Below are positions 24,660 through 34,446 of a stretch of DNA of 64,000 nt, one piece after another. The DNA is from Synechococcus sp. A10-1-5-1. Lineage in GTDB: Bacteria > Cyanobacteriota > Cyanobacteriia > PCC-6307 > Cyanobiaceae. How positions within the stretch are numbered: the stretch's first letter is position 1; every line of letters starts with the position of its first letter. Under the pieces are notes generated by a model that did not search any database, had not been told where the DNA came from, and worked only from the letters and a program-made list of their open reading frames with translations. The position numbers were made by a program, and so were the translations under genes. The DNA is taken from assembly GCF_023115425.1 (NCBI RefSeq), contig NZ_CP096032.1:1860001-1924000 (forward strand), given 5' to 3'.

Positions 24660-25589
24660 GTGCGGATTCTGCTGGTGGGGTGCAGTGGTTTTGTCGGCCG
24701 GGCTTTGGTGCCCCTGCTGCTGGAGGGCGGTCATCAGTTGGTGCTGCTCAGCCGCTCCAGCACCCCGTTGGCCTCGGTGCAGTCTCCTCAACTCCAGCGG
24801 CTTCAGGCCGATCCCGCTGTGGCTGCCACCTGGCAAGTCCCTGCGGTTCAGGAGGCCCTGGCCTCCAGCGAGGCGGTGATCAACCTGGCCGGTGAGCCCA
24901 TCGCTGAGAAGCGTTGGAGCGATGCCCATCGTCAACTGCTCAGCAGCAGCCGTATCAACACCACCCGCGCTCTGGTGGCCGCCATGCAGGCACTCCCGGA
25001 AGCCCAGCGCCCCAAGACGTTGATCAGCGGCTCGGCCATTGGCTACTACGGCACCAGCAGCTCAGAGCGCTTCCGCGAAGCCAGTGGCGCTGGCGGTGAT
25101 TTCCTTGCCGGTCTCTGTCAGGCCTGGGAGCAGGAGGCCCAGACGGCCTCGGCTTTCGCTCGGGTGGTGATTCTGCGGATCGGGATTGTCCTCGGTCCCG
25201 ATGGCGGAGCCCTGGGAAAGATGCTGCCGGTCTTCCGGATGGGCTTCGGTGGCCCGATTGGGAATGGCCAGCAGTGGATGAGCTGGATTACCCGCCACGA
25301 CCTCTGCCGCCTGATTGCCGAGGCCCTCGCCAACCCGGCCTACCAGGGCACCTACAACGCGGTGGCCCCGGCCCCCTGCAGCATGGCCACGTTTGCGTCG
25401 GCCCTCGGTCAGGTTCTGGGGCGCCCCAGCCTGTTGCCGGTTCCCGCACCCATCCTTCAGCTTCTGCTCGGCGATGGCGCCAAGGTGGTCTTGGAAGGCC
25501 AGCAGGTGCTGTCGGAGCGCCTGCAGCAGCAGGGCTTTGTCTTTGAAGACCCGGAGCTCAGCGCTGCTCTCGCCCGCGCCACCACTTGA
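24660..25589 (+). CDS. TIGR01777-family NAD(P)-dependent epimerase-like protein
   Basis: 309 residues starting with GTG (MRILLVGCSGFVGRAL). An extended SDR fold with the dinucleotide motif GCSGFVG (7-13), INLAGEPIAEKRW, the SGSAIGYYG active-site Ser/Tyr region and the C-terminal DUF1731-like segment. Relatives include YfcH of E. coli and the cyanobacterial/plastid SulA-like proteins implicated in division or plastid maintenance. The substrate is unknown. The last 32 bases overlap the convergent small membrane protein gene. Confidence 0.88.
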   Translation: MRILLVGCSGFVGRALVPLLLEGGHQLVLLSRSSTPLASVQSPQLQRLQADPAVAATWQVPAVQEALASSEAVINLAGEPIAEKRWSDAHRQLLSSSRINTTRALVAAMQALPEAQRPKTLISGSAIGYYGTSSSERFREASGAGGDFLAGLCQAWEQEAQTASAFARVVILRIGIVLGPDGGALGKMLPVFRMGFGGPIGNGQQWMSWITRHDLCRLIAEALANPAYQGTYNAVAPAPCSMATFASALGQVLGRPSLLPVPAPILQLLLGDGAKVVLEGQQVLSERLQQQGFVFEDPELSAALARATT

Positions 25590-25833
25590 GCGCCCACCCC
25601 AGTATTCCGCTGAGGATCGCTGCTCCCATCAGCAGGCCGATGGCCGGAGTGAAGAGCGGCTCCCAGAGGCTCTGAAAGAGGTTCAAGGGAGCCTCAATGC
25701 CCCGGCTGTGGCAGAGCACGGCCACGCCAAACCAGATGGCTCCGGCGATGACCACGAAGACGTCGGCCACCAGCACGGCATCCAGGTAGCCCTTGAGGCG
25801 TTGGCCGGTGCTGGGTGGGTTCGCTTCAGCCAT
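25558..25833 (-). CDS. Small two-helix membrane protein, unknown function
   Basis: 91 residues with two strongly hydrophobic helices (VLVADVFVVIAGAIWFGVAV and FTPAIGLLMGAAILSGILGW) separated by a short amphipathic stretch. I recognise it only as a conserved hypothetical of picocyanobacteria. Its ATG overlaps the 3' end of the LpxB-like gene by eight bases, so it is probably cotranscribed with it. Confidence 0.7.
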   Translation of the reverse strand: MAEANPPSTGQRLKGYLDAVLVADVFVVIAGAIWFGVAVLCHSRGIEAPLNLFQSLWEPLFTPAIGLLMGAAILSGILGWALKWWRGREQR

Positions 25834-27049
25834 GGCGCTGCGCCAGACGCTCCAACAAATCAGCGCTCATCTTGGCGCCGCCGCCGCCGCTGCCGATCCG
25901 CTCTTCCCCAAGCTGCTCCAGTTCCTCATGCCAGCGCCGATCCACCAGGAGCCGGTTGAGGAGTTGCTCCAGCAGCTCCGCGCTGCCCCGCAGCTGCTCC
26001 TCACTACCTGCACTCCCCGTGGCACAGAACAAGCCAGGTCCCAGCAGCCGACGCTGCGCTTCAGCGAAGTTGTCGGTGAACTGCGGGCCCTCTCCGACGA
26101 GCTGCAACACCGGTTTGCCCAGTCCCACGCACTGCTCGGCCGCGGTGCCGGTCATCGAGAGCAGCAGGTCGCACTGTTGGATGACGGCGGCGAAGCGCCC
26201 CCACTCCAGCTGCAGATGCAGGGGGCCGCGCTGCAGGCTGCAGCGGCTGCTGCTCTCGAGCTCCAGGCGCCAGCCCAGCCGGCTGGCTAGGGGCGCAACT
26301 TCCTGGGGCGTCAGTTTTCCCACCAGGGCCGCATGCAGTCCAAGCCGTTGGGGAGGACGCAGGGTTTCGGGCAAGCGCTCCAGCACCCGCAGCATGAGCT
26401 CCAGGTTGTGCAGGGCCTCCGGCAGTCGGCTGCCGGGGAGGAGACCGAGGCGTTGGCGCGGGGCTCCCGCCAGCTGATCGCTGTTGCCTACGGCCCCGTC
26501 GAAGAAGGGGTTTCCAAAAAACTGAACGGGCCGCTGCAGCTGCTCGCTGAGGTCGCTGGCGGTGAGTTGATCGCGGCTGTAGATGGCCAGAGATCGCTTC
26601 GATTTCAGGCAGCCACCGCAGGGCCAGGGCAGCTGCAGGCGTCCTTCGTAGTGGCTGGAGTAGGCCACCAGGTAGGTGGCCATCGGCCTGCGGCTCAACC
26701 AGGCTGCCACCACTGGGATGACATCGCCCACCACGAGGATCAGGTCGTAGCGATGGCCGATTCGCAGCAAGAGCAGCAGCCGGCTGAGCAGGTAGAGCAC
26801 CTGGCCCTGCACGACCTCGGTGATCCGTCCGATCAGGCTGGTGTAGCCCAGGCCGCCGGTGCTGTACTCGCGGGTCTTGCCCCGTGTGGTGATTCCGGCC
26901 TGCTCATAGGCCTGGCCGTGCCCCACCAAGGGCAGGGCTTCAACGCTGCAGCCCTGCTGCTGGAGCGCCGTTCCGATCAGGGAGCCGCTGAGGTCTTCAC
27001 CGTGGCCGTTGCTCAGCAACAGGATGCGTCGCTGGCCCTGCTGTGCCAT
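25826..27049 (-). CDS. Lipid-A-disaccharide synthase-related protein (TIGR03492 type)
   Basis: About 407 residues with a GT-B layout. The N-terminal lobe starts LLLSNGHGEDLSGSLIGTAL, DLILVVGDVIPVVAAW follows, and the C-terminal lobe has LGLLPGSRLPEALHN and DLLLSMTGTAAEQCVGLGKPV. It resembles LpxB but belongs to the group found in cyanobacteria and plants, whose product is uncertain. The start is ATG 27049, overlapping the TGA of the upstream TPR gene; the frame is open to 27064 but that start would lie inside that gene. Confidence 0.85.
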   Translation of the reverse strand: MAQQGQRRILLLSNGHGEDLSGSLIGTALQQQGCSVEALPLVGHGQAYEQAGITTRGKTREYSTGGLGYTSLIGRITEVVQGQVLYLLSRLLLLLRIGHRYDLILVVGDVIPVVAAWLSRRPMATYLVAYSSHYEGRLQLPWPCGGCLKSKRSLAIYSRDQLTASDLSEQLQRPVQFFGNPFFDGAVGNSDQLAGAPRQRLGLLPGSRLPEALHNLELMLRVLERLPETLRPPQRLGLHAALVGKLTPQEVAPLASRLGWRLELESSSRCSLQRGPLHLQLEWGRFAAVIQQCDLLLSMTGTAAEQCVGLGKPVLQLVGEGPQFTDNFAEAQRRLLGPGLFCATGSAGSEEQLRGSAELLEQLLNRLLVDRRWHEELEQLGEERIGSGGGGAKMSADLLERLAQRHG

Positions 27050-27471
27050 CAACCGTGCAGCCAAGCTTTGACCTTTTGCAGGGCCTGCCAGTCGGGGCGT
27101 CGTGCGAGCCCGTCAGCGATGGAGGAGTCCAGTTCTTCGCCGATCTCAGGCGCCATCACGCGCATGCGCTGCACCAGCTCAATGTGCTCCCGCACGCCTT
27201 TCACGTTGTTCTCGAGCATCGCCAGGCTCAGGTTGATCCGGGCCTGGGGGTCCTGGGGGTTGAGCTTGACGGCCATCCGCGCTGAGCGCAGGGCTGTCTG
27301 CGCTTGGTTGTCCAGCAGTTGGAGCCAGGCCAGACAGGTCCAGCCCGCCGAAAGCCGGGGATCCTGTTGGGTGATCTGCAGGAAGCTGGCAATCACCTCA
27401 GACAGCGGAGCGCCCTCGTTGTAGCTCTTCAGGGCCTGCTCAAATTGCGAGGGCGCGTCAGTGGCGGTCAT
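27049..27471 (-). CDS. TPR-type hypothetical protein
   Basis: 140 residues, all helical. Two TPR-like repeats are visible (LSAGWTCLAWLQLLDNQAQTAL and ARINLSLAMLENNVKGVREHI). No catalytic motif. It probably acts as a small protein-binding adaptor; the partner is unknown. Translationally coupled by an ATGA overlap to the LpxB-like gene downstream. Confidence 0.75.
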   Translation of the reverse strand: MTATDAPSQFEQALKSYNEGAPLSEVIASFLQITQQDPRLSAGWTCLAWLQLLDNQAQTALRSARMAVKLNPQDPQARINLSLAMLENNVKGVREHIELVQRMRVMAPEIGEELDSSIADGLARRPDWQALQKVKAWLHG

Positions 27472-27519
27472 GGCGGAGGGCGTGCCGTTTCGTCAGCTCA
27501 GATTCGCACCCGAGGGGGA

Positions 27520-27924
27520 TCAGACGGCGAAGGAGCTGCCGCAGCCGCAGGTTTGGGTGGCGTTGGGGTTCGTGAAGTTGAAACCGCCGCCGATCAGGGC
27601 CGAAGAGAAGTCCAGCTGCATCCCGTAGATGTAGAGGAGGCTCTTGGGGTCGCTCACCACGGTGAAGCTGGGGGCGCCGCTGGGCTCGTAGATGTAGCGC
27701 TCATCGTCCTCGCGGATCTCGCTGCCATCGATGAAGTCCATCGTGTAGCTCATGCCGCTGCAGCCGCCGGAGCGCACACCCACCCGCAGGACCTTTCCCT
27801 CCCCTTGGGCCGGCAGCAGGGTGGCCAGCTGCTTCATGGCTGGCTCGGTGATCTGGATCCCCTTGCCGTCCCTGCCGGTGTGGGTCGCGACTGGAGTGAC
27901 GGTCTCGCTGGTCATCGGGGCCAT
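27520..27924 (-). CDS. A-type iron-sulfur carrier (SufA/IscA/HesB family)
   Basis: 134 residues from the ATG at 27924 (MAPMTSETV). The core ITEPAMKQLATLLPAQ-LRVGVRSGGCSGMSYTMDF and the C-terminal CGCGSSF give the three conserved cysteines that hold a cluster for delivery to apo-proteins. A second ATG three codons on is an alternative start. Cyanobacterial SufA feeds Fe-S clusters made by SUF. It diverges from crtQ with 87 bases between, room for two promoters. Confidence 0.9.
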   Translation of the reverse strand: MAPMTSETVTPVATHTGRDGKGIQITEPAMKQLATLLPAQGEGKVLRVGVRSGGCSGMSYTMDFIDGSEIREDDERYIYEPSGAPSFTVVSDPKSLLYIYGMQLDFSSALIGGGFNFTNPNATQTCGCGSSFAV

Positions 27925-28011
27925 GGCCTGTATCCCCACTGTATGGAGACCCTTCGCCCCCTGCCGTGTCGCCCTTCTCCATAGAGTCACCCCATTCGCG
28001 GGAGAACAAGG

Positions 28012-29487
28012 GTGCGGGTCGCCATCGTGGGTGCGGGTCTGGCCGGATTGGCGGCGGCGGTGGATCTGGTGGATGCCGGCCACCAAGTCGACCTCTATGA
28101 GGCGCGCCCATTTATGGGCGGCAAGGTCGGTAGCTGGGTGGATGACGGCGGGAACCACATCGAGATGGGCCTGCACGTCTTCTTCTTTAACTACGCCAAT
28201 CTCTTCGCCCTGCTTCGCAAGGTCGGAGCGATCGACAACCTTCTGCCTAAAGATCACACCCACCTGTTTGTGAATGCGGGTGGGGATCTGCGGGAGCTGG
28301 ATTTCCGCTTTGCCCTGGGCGCTCCCTTCAATGGCCTGAAGGCCTTTTTCACCACGCCGCAGCTCGATTGGCTCGATAAGTTGCGCAATGCCCTGGCCCT
28401 GGGCACCAGCCCGATCGTGCGTGGCTTGCTGGACTACGAGGGGGCGATGAAGGTGATCCGCAATCTCGATCGCATCAGCTTCCAAGAGTGGTTCCTGGGC
28501 CACGGCGGCAGTGAGCAGAGCATCCGCCGCATGTGGAACCCGATTGCCTATGCCCTCGGCTTCATTGATTGCGAGGCGATCTCAGCCCGCTGCATGCTGA
28601 CCATCTTCATGATGTTCGCGTCGAAAACTGAGGCCTCCAAGCTCAACCTGCTGAAGGGCTCACCTCACCGCTGGCTCACAGGACCGATCCTGGAGTACAT
28701 CCAAGAGCGCGGGGCAAAGCTCCATCTGCGTCATCGGGTGACCGAGGTCCAGTTCGACGAGGTCGCTGATGAAACCCGCGTGACGGGGCTGACCCTCGGG
28801 ACCCCCGATGGGGATCTGAAGGTGGAGGCTGATGTCTATCTGGCGGCCTGTGATGTTCCAGGGATCCAGCGGATGGTGCCTGAGGCCTGGCGCCGCTGGC
28901 CCCTGTTCGACAACCTCTACAAGCTGGAGGCGGTGCCCGTGGCCACGGTTCAACTCCGCTACGACGGTTGGGTGACGGAGCTGAGCGACTCCCCCATGGC
29001 TGAGGCTGCCCGTCGCGATGTGACCCGTCCCGCCGGTCTTGACAACCTGCTCTACACCGCGGATGCGGACTTCAGCTGTTTCGCCGACCTAGCCCTGGCC
29101 AGTCCGGTGGATTACCGCAAAGAGGGTGTGGGCTCCCTGCTGCAGTGCGTTCTCACCCCTGGCGATCCCTGGATCCCCAAAAAAACCGAGGAGATCGTCG
29201 CTGCCACCGATGCCCAGGTGCGTCGCCTGTTCCCCTCGGCCAAGAACCTGAATTTGGTCTGGAGCAACGTCGTCAAATTGGCCCAGTCTCTTTACCGCGA
29301 GGCCCCTGGGATGGAGCCCTATCGCCCCGATCAGGCAACGCCGGTCACCAACTTCTTCATGGCCGGTAGCTACACCAAGCAGGACTACATCGATTCGATG
29401 GAAGGCGCCACCATGAGTGGGCGTCTTGCTGCTGCCGCGATCCTGGGTCGTAAGGCTGAGCTGGCCACCAATGCATCCGTTGCCTAG
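28012..29487 (+). CDS. crtQ: Zeta-carotene desaturase
   Basis: The 491-residue plant/cyanobacterial-type enzyme converts zeta-carotene through neurosporene to (pro)lycopene at the membrane, passing electrons to plastoquinone. The FAD site [21 protein letters not shown] opens the protein from a GTG start. [40 protein letters not shown] and the C-terminal [20 protein letters not shown] contact separate it from phytoene desaturase. It heads a cluster with the SRPBCC gene (5-base gap) and a lipoprotein gene. Confidence 0.95.
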   Translation: MRVAIVGAGLAGLAAAVDLVDAGHQVDLYEARPFMGGKVGSWVDDGGNHIEMGLHVFFFNYANLFALLRKVGAIDNLLPKDHTHLFVNAGGDLRELDFRFALGAPFNGLKAFFTTPQLDWLDKLRNALALGTSPIVRGLLDYEGAMKVIRNLDRISFQEWFLGHGGSEQSIRRMWNPIAYALGFIDCEAISARCMLTIFMMFASKTEASKLNLLKGSPHRWLTGPILEYIQERGAKLHLRHRVTEVQFDEVADETRVTGLTLGTPDGDLKVEADVYLAACDVPGIQRMVPEAWRRWPLFDNLYKLEAVPVATVQLRYDGWVTELSDSPMAEAARRDVTRPAGLDNLLYTADADFSCFADLALASPVDYRKEGVGSLLQCVLTPGDPWIPKKTEEIVAATDAQVRRLFPSAKNLNLVWSNVVKLAQSLYREAPGMEPYRPDQATPVTNFFMAGSYTKQDYIDSMEGATMSGRLAAAAILGRKAELATNASVA

Positions 29488-29492
29488 AGACC

Positions 29493-29948
29493 ATGGGCCG
29501 TTGGCTTGAACACAGCGTCACCACTGAGGTGAAGGCCCCTGCTGATCGGGTCTGGGCCGTCTGGAGTGATCTCGAGGCGATGCCCCGCTGGATGAACTGG
29601 ATTGAGTCCGTCACCACAGAAGCCGGTGATCCCGATCTGACGGACTGGACCCTGGCGGCCCAGGGTTTCCGCTTCCACTGGAAGGCGCGCATTACCGAGC
29701 GCGTGGAGGCCCAGCAGCTCCATTGGGAATCGGTGGGTGGACTGCCCACCAAAGGGGCCGTCCGCTTCTATCCCCAGGGCGCCGGGAACACGGCGGTGAA
29801 GCTGAGCGTGAGCTACGAGCTGCCGGGGGTGTTGGCACCGCTGATGGATGCCTCCATCCTGGGGGGGATCGTGACCAAGGAGCTCCAGGCCAACCTGGAT
29901 CGCTTCCGCGATCTCGTCCAGAGCGGTTATGGCCAAGAGGCGAGCTGA
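29493..29948 (+). CDS. SRPBCC-superfamily (cyclase/dehydrase-like) protein
   Basis: 151 residues forming a START/polyketide-cyclase-like helix-grip fold: HSVTTEVKAPADRVWAVWSD, PRWMNWIESV, and the long C-terminal helix LGGIVTKELQANLDRFRDLV. These proteins bind hydrophobic ligands. Lying five bases after crtQ, it is often cotranscribed with it in cyanobacteria and may handle a carotenoid or quinone (inference). Its end overlaps the next gene by 20 bases. Confidence 0.85.
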   Translation: MGRWLEHSVTTEVKAPADRVWAVWSDLEAMPRWMNWIESVTTEAGDPDLTDWTLAAQGFRFHWKARITERVEAQQLHWESVGGLPTKGAVRFYPQGAGNTAVKLSVSYELPGVLAPLMDASILGGIVTKELQANLDRFRDLVQSGYGQEAS

Positions 29949-30429
29949 CAATCCGATTTGGGCTCTGCCTGTTCTGCTGGTCTTGGCGGCTTGCGGGACA
30001 GACAAGACGAGTAGCACTACTCCCTTGGCGGCTGCAGCCCTACCGCCATCTGGGGCCCCGGAACCCGCCCCGCTCAGCCCATCACCGGGCTTCATTGCCA
30101 TGCCGAGCCCGCAGCAGGTGGTTCAGGCCCAACCCCATGGCCGGGTCGATCCCTTTGCACCGGTGGCGACGGCAGCAGCGGACGCCAAAGACGAGAGCAA
30201 TGCCTCCGAGCTGCAGCTCACCGGTTTGATCGGTAGTGGCCGCAGTGCCCAGGCCTTGATCTCCCTGGGCGGTCAGAGCGGAGCGGTGTGCATCGGCCCT
30301 CAGGGCCTCTGCCCGGGGTCCGGCCTCCCGGCCCTTCTGCCCCCGGGCTGGACCGTGACCGGCATTGATCTGGGGCGGGGCGAGCTGCGCTTGAACCAGG
30401 CTGGTCAGCAGCGCGTGTTCAGCCTTTAA
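29929..30429 (+). CDS. Putative lipoprotein with a weak PilP-like segment
   Basis: 166 residues. Signal sequence with lipobox VLAAC (Cys 22), a Pro/Ala-rich linker, then GRVDPFAPV followed by ELQLTGLIGSGRSAQALISL and GWTVTGIDLGRGELRL. The DPF-x-P plus small beta domain recalls PilP-type secretin partners, but similarity is weak and there are no pilus genes nearby. Probably anchored in a membrane facing the periplasm. Overlaps the SRPBCC gene by 20 bases; converges on hemD. Confidence 0.65.
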   Translation: MAKRRADNPIWALPVLLVLAACGTDKTSSTTPLAAAALPPSGAPEPAPLSPSPGFIAMPSPQQVVQAQPHGRVDPFAPVATAAADAKDESNASELQLTGLIGSGRSAQALISLGGQSGAVCIGPQGLCPGSGLPALLPPGWTVTGIDLGRGELRLNQAGQQRVFSL

Positions 30430-31204
30430 GGCTCAGCGCACAGGCGGCCACAAGCCCGTCGAGGTCATGGGGGTCGGCCTCACCATCCACCCGGCCCAGC
30501 ACAGCCCGAAGGGTTTTTGAGGTTTGCGGTCCGATGGAGATCAGGCGCACCCGCTCCAGTGGCTCTCGCCAGCTGGCGCCGAACTGCTGCTCCAGCAGTT
30601 GGGCCGTGTGTTGCACCGTCTTGCCGCTGCTGAAGGTGATCGCATCCACCTGCCCAGCGGCCAGGGCTGAGGCGGTGGCCTCTGGCAGGGTTTCGGGGCA
30701 GCGGGATTCGTAGGCCGCCACTTCCACCACACGGGCTCCGGCCTCGCCAAAGGCTTCAGCCAGCAGGGTGCGTCCACCGCTTTGTACCCGCGGCAGCAGC
30801 AGCCGCAGGCCCCAGCCCGACACAGGGAAATGCTCAATCAGGCTGTCGGCCACGAAGGCCGGGGGCACGAAATCGGCCGCGGCGCCGAGTTCTTCGAGGC
30901 GGGCTGCTGTTTTGCGGCCCACCGCCGCGATCTTCAGGCTGCTGGGCCGCTGGGCCAGGTTGCTGCCCTGGAGCCTCAGCCGCTGCTCCACCGCATCGAC
31001 CCCGTTGCTGCTGGAGACGATCAACCAGTGAAACTCCTCCAGCTCTGCCAGGGCGTCATCCAGCGGACCCCATTCATCGGGGGGACCAATCACCAGGGCA
31101 GGCAGATCGAGGACATGGGCGCCGGCTTGCTCGAACAGCTGGCGTGAGGCCCCGAGTTGCTGTTCCGCCCGGGTCACCGCGATGGTGCGCCCTTGCAGTT
31201 CCAT
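30419..31204 (-). CDS. hemD: Uroporphyrinogen-III synthase
   Basis: 261 residues. Two-lobed HemD fold: LQGRTIAVTRAEQQ at the start, WLIVSSSNGVDAV, KIAAVGRKTAARLEELG, AITFSSGKTVQH and RLISIGPQTSKTL. It closes hydroxymethylbilane into uroporphyrinogen III, the branch point for heme, chlorophyll, bilins and cobalamin. HemD is poorly conserved, but these lobe motifs are characteristic. Three bases after the GT2-TPR gene on the same strand. Confidence 0.9.
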   Translation of the reverse strand: MELQGRTIAVTRAEQQLGASRQLFEQAGAHVLDLPALVIGPPDEWGPLDDALAELEEFHWLIVSSSNGVDAVEQRLRLQGSNLAQRPSSLKIAAVGRKTAARLEELGAAADFVPPAFVADSLIEHFPVSGWGLRLLLPRVQSGGRTLLAEAFGEAGARVVEVAAYESRCPETLPEATASALAAGQVDAITFSSGKTVQHTAQLLEQQFGASWREPLERVRLISIGPQTSKTLRAVLGRVDGEADPHDLDGLVAACALSLKG

Positions 31205-31207
31205 CCC

Positions 31208-32401
31208 TCAGCCCTCGAGCTTGACCAGTTCTCCGGCCTGCTTGTGCAGGCGTTGGGCCTCCTGGGTGCGGCCTTGGTCGATGAGCAGCTGGATCGCCTC
31301 CCGGAAGCTGCCGCGCGATCCATCGATGTCGCCGCCCAACAGCAGCGCAACGGCGAGGTTTTGGTGGGTTTCGGCGTGGCCGGGGTTGACGCGTTTGGCT
31401 TCGCGGTAGGCCTCCAGGGCTCCGGCGAGATTGCCCTGCTTGCGGCGGATCAATCCGAGGTTGTACCAGCCCAGGCCGATCTCAGGGGCGACGCGGGTGG
31501 CCCGGGCGCTCAAGCTTTCTGCTTCCTCCAGTTGGCCCAGCTGCAGCAACAGCGCCGCCAGGTTGAGTTGGGCCGCCAGGTTCAGTCGCGGGGCCAGTGG
31601 AATCGCCAGGGCTTGGCGGTAGTACTGCTCGGCTTGCTGGGGGTCCCGGCCGGCCTCCGCCAGGGCTAGGTGCAGGAGCAGCTCGTAGCGCTCGGGGTGA
31701 GCCCCGCCGGGGCAGTTCTTCAGCCCCTGTTGCAGCAGCTCCAGCCCCCGCTCCAGGTTCCCTTCGGCCACCTCCAGGCTTCCCAGCTTCGCGCAGGCAT
31801 AGGGGTCGCCTGGGCGGGCTTGCAGCTCCTCCTCCATCGCTTGACGAAGCCGCTCGGGCTTATTGCCTTGGGCCAAGAGCTCGGGCCGGTAGCCGTCGTG
31901 ATCGATGGCGGGTTCGGAACAGTCAGCGATGCGCCACTTCGGCTCGTCCTTCAGCAACGCCGCGACGCTGTCGTCAATCATCGAGTGGTAAGCGCGGCTC
32001 CACTGGATGCGCGGATGGCGCCTGAACAGGCGACTGACGTTGGAGTAGGGCGATTGGATCGCGCCGCGCTCATGGCGCAGCAGGTTGATGACCAGGACGT
32101 CCGGTTGGGCCATCAGCGCCCGCAGCGGTTTCCAGGCCTCCGGCTTGAGGCGTTCATCGGCATCGAGCACCAGCACCCAGTCCCCTTGCACGCTCTCGAG
32201 GGCCTGGTTGCGGGCGGGAGCGAAGTCCCCCGGCCATTCGATCTGCTCGACCCGGGCGCCGGCGGCCTGGGCTAGGGCGACGGTGTTGTCCTTGGAGCCG
32301 GTGTCGACGACCACCATCTCGTCGACAAAGCCTTGAACGGACCGCAGGCAGTCCTCGATCTGCCCGGCTTCATCCCGAACGATCATCGAGAGGCTGAGCA
32401 T
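31208..32401 (-). CDS. Family 2 glycosyltransferase with TPR repeats
   Basis: 397 residues. The N-terminal GT-A domain (LSLSMIVRDEAGQIEDCLRS, VDTGSKDNTVALAQ, VLVLDADERL as the DxD site, RLFRRHPRIQW) is of the SunS/cyanobacterial GT2-TPR kind. The C-terminal ~200 residues are about five tetratricopeptide repeats. Such fusions may glycosylate proteins bound by the TPR part; the acceptor is unknown here. Directly upstream of hemD, sharing its strand. Confidence 0.88.
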   Translation of the reverse strand: MLSLSMIVRDEAGQIEDCLRSVQGFVDEMVVVDTGSKDNTVALAQAAGARVEQIEWPGDFAPARNQALESVQGDWVLVLDADERLKPEAWKPLRALMAQPDVLVINLLRHERGAIQSPYSNVSRLFRRHPRIQWSRAYHSMIDDSVAALLKDEPKWRIADCSEPAIDHDGYRPELLAQGNKPERLRQAMEEELQARPGDPYACAKLGSLEVAEGNLERGLELLQQGLKNCPGGAHPERYELLLHLALAEAGRDPQQAEQYYRQALAIPLAPRLNLAAQLNLAALLLQLGQLEEAESLSARATRVAPEIGLGWYNLGLIRRKQGNLAGALEAYREAKRVNPGHAETHQNLAVALLLGGDIDGSRGSFREAIQLLIDQGRTQEAQRLHKQAGELVKLEG

Positions 32402-32454
32402 GGTGGGTGCCGGCGGCCGCAGAAGACGGCCCGAGGCTAGTGGCAGCAGCCCGC

Positions 32455-34047
32455 TTAGTCGGTAAAGCCGCCCTCCAGCGCAGCCTCTGGCAACCCCAGC
32501 GCCTGCAGCACCAGCGCTTGTGCCTGGGGCATCTGGGCTGGGCTGTAGGCCGCTGGCAGCTCCGGCGGGAGCAGGGGTTGCAGGGCTTGCCAGAGGTAGG
32601 GGCTTCCGTAGACCGCGAGGCCAGCCAGGCGCTGCGCAGCCAGCAGTTGCCGCACCACCTGGGGCCAGGGTTCATCGCCCCCAGCGCTGCCCCGGAAGGG
32701 ATTGCCCCGAACCAACAGCTGTAGCAGGACCGGACCATCCGGGAGGCGATCCAAGGCGAGGGGCGCTTTCGGGTCCTGGCCCCAGGGGCTGGGGCTGCGG
32801 GCATCGATGAGCCGCGCCTCGTAGCCCAGGGCGGAGGGCCGCAGTAGGGCTGGGGCCACCAGCGGCAGCTGCGGCGCATTGAGTTGGTTGTCGAGCCTGA
32901 TCAGGTTCAACCCCGGTCCGGGGGGCAGACCTTGGCCGCCGTGCAGCACCAGGCTGAGCGTGAGCAGTTCGCCGCTGAGTTGCCGCTCGCTTGGGGTCAC
33001 CAGTTCATCGAGAGCCGTTTCTCGCGATTCAGCGCATTGGGCTAGGGCGCTCCGTCGTCTCTCCAGGCTGGCGTCCAGCCGCTGCTCGCTGATGCGACCG
33101 CTCTGAACAGCCTCCACCAGGCCATCAAGTGCTTCACGGGCATCGGCGGGCATCAGGATCAAATCAGCCCCGGCTTCAAAGGCCAGTACGGCGGCCTCAG
33201 CGCTGCCGTGGTGCTGGCTGATGGCCTCCATCACGAGGGCGTCGGTCACGACCAGGCCGCAGAACTGCAGTTCCTGGCGCAGTAGTTGGGTCAAGACCGC
33301 CCCAGACAGGGTGGCCGGCTGCTTGGGGTCCAGGGCCGGAAGACGGAGGTGGGCGGTCATCACCGAGGCCACACCGGCAGCAATCGCCTGCTGAAACGGC
33401 GGCAGCTCGATTGCTCCCAGACGCCCCAGGTCGTGGGGCAGCTCTGGCAATTCCAGATGCGAATCGCAGCTGGTGTCGCCATGGCCCGGGAAGTGCTTGG
33501 CGCAGGCCAGCACCCCTTCGCCCTGGCAGCCCCGCACAAAAGCTGCCGCCAGGGCTCCGGCTGTGGCTGGCGTCTCCCCCCAGGCCCGCACGTTGATAAC
33601 TGGATTGGCTGGGTTGTTATTGACGTCGCAGACCGGCCCGAGAACCCAGTTCAGCCCCAGCAGTCGCGCCTGCCGGCCGGTGCAGCGTCCGTAGCGCTCG
33701 GCCAGGGCCTCGGCCTGCTCGGGATCGCTCTGATGGAGGGCCCCCAATGCGAGCGGAGGCGCTAGCCAGCTGGCCCCTTCAAAGCGTTGCCCGACCCCCT
33801 CTTCCACATCGGCGCAGAGCAGCAGGGGCTGGCTAGCCCAGCGTTGGAGTTGGTCGCAGCGCAGGCGGAGTTCTTCGGCACTTCCCCCCAGCAGGATCAC
33901 CCCGCCAACGCCCTCATCGAGGAGCTCGCGCAAGTCCGCGTTGCTCAGCTCCCAGCGGGGGTAGCGGCGCTGATGGTCCCGGGCATGGCCGCTGCCACGC
34001 ACCACCAGCAGGCTGGCGAGCTTCCGCCGGAGCTCAGAAGCCTCCAT
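32455..34047 (-). CDS. Glycoside hydrolase family 3 protein (beta-N-acetylhexosaminidase type)
   Basis: About 530 residues. The NagZ signature [18 protein letters not shown] carries the catalytic His of the DSH loop, and [11 protein letters not shown] carries the nucleophile Asp. It should cleave N-acetylglucosamine from muropeptides during wall recycling. The protein is longer than typical NagZ (~340 residues), with a C-terminal extension of a GH3 C-domain type. Start taken as ATG 34047, inside the end of rbfA with that gene's GGAGG as ribosome binding site; the frame is open further upstream into rbfA. Confidence 0.88.
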   Translation of the reverse strand: MEASELRRKLASLLVVRGSGHARDHQRRYPRWELSNADLRELLDEGVGGVILLGGSAEELRLRCDQLQRWASQPLLLCADVEEGVGQRFEGASWLAPPLALGALHQSDPEQAEALAERYGRCTGRQARLLGLNWVLGPVCDVNNNPANPVINVRAWGETPATAGALAAAFVRGCQGEGVLACAKHFPGHGDTSCDSHLELPELPHDLGRLGAIELPPFQQAIAAGVASVMTAHLRLPALDPKQPATLSGAVLTQLLRQELQFCGLVVTDALVMEAISQHHGSAEAAVLAFEAGADLILMPADAREALDGLVEAVQSGRISEQRLDASLERRRSALAQCAESRETALDELVTPSERQLSGELLTLSLVLHGGQGLPPGPGLNLIRLDNQLNAPQLPLVAPALLRPSALGYEARLIDARSPSPWGQDPKAPLALDRLPDGPVLLQLLVRGNPFRGSAGGDEPWPQVVRQLLAAQRLAGLAVYGSPYLWQALQPLLPPELPAAYSPAQMPQAQALVLQALGLPEAALEGGFTD

Positions 34048-34444
34048 CCTCCTGTTCGCCGGTGCCTTCAGGAACCTCACCACGCTCTTGCCGCTGCTCT
34101 TCGAGCTGGTTGAGCAGGCCCAAAACAGAGGTCCCCTTCTCGATGCCGCGATCCAGTTGGAAGATCACCTCCGGGGTTCGGCGCATGTTCAGGCGGCGAC
34201 TGAGCTCACCTTTGACGTAGTTGGACGCCGAGCGCAGGCCCTCGAGGGCTTGCTGTTGCACCTCGGGGCTTCCGTACACGCTGACAAAGATCTTGCAGTG
34301 CTGGAGATCGCCGGCCACATCGACATTGGTGACGCTCACCATCCCCAAGCTGACCCGCTCGTCCTTGATCCCAGTGACCAGCAGTTCGCTGACCTCTCGC
34401 CGGATCAGAGCGGCCACGCGCTCAACGCGACGACCTTGCGCCAT
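34034..34444 (-). CDS. rbfA: Ribosome-binding factor A
   Basis: 136 residues. The KH-like fold starts [18 protein letters not shown], with [14 protein letters not shown] and [21 protein letters not shown]. RbfA binds the 30S subunit late in assembly and supports 16S rRNA maturation in the cold. The acidic tail ([14 protein letters not shown]) overlaps the start of the GH3 gene by 14 bases. Confidence 0.93.
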   Translation of the reverse strand: MAQGRRVERVAALIRREVSELLVTGIKDERVSLGMVSVTNVDVAGDLQHCKIFVSVYGSPEVQQQALEGLRSASNYVKGELSRRLNMRRTPEVIFQLDRGIEKGTSVLGLLNQLEEQRQERGEVPEGTGEQEDGGF

Positions 34445-34446
34445 GG

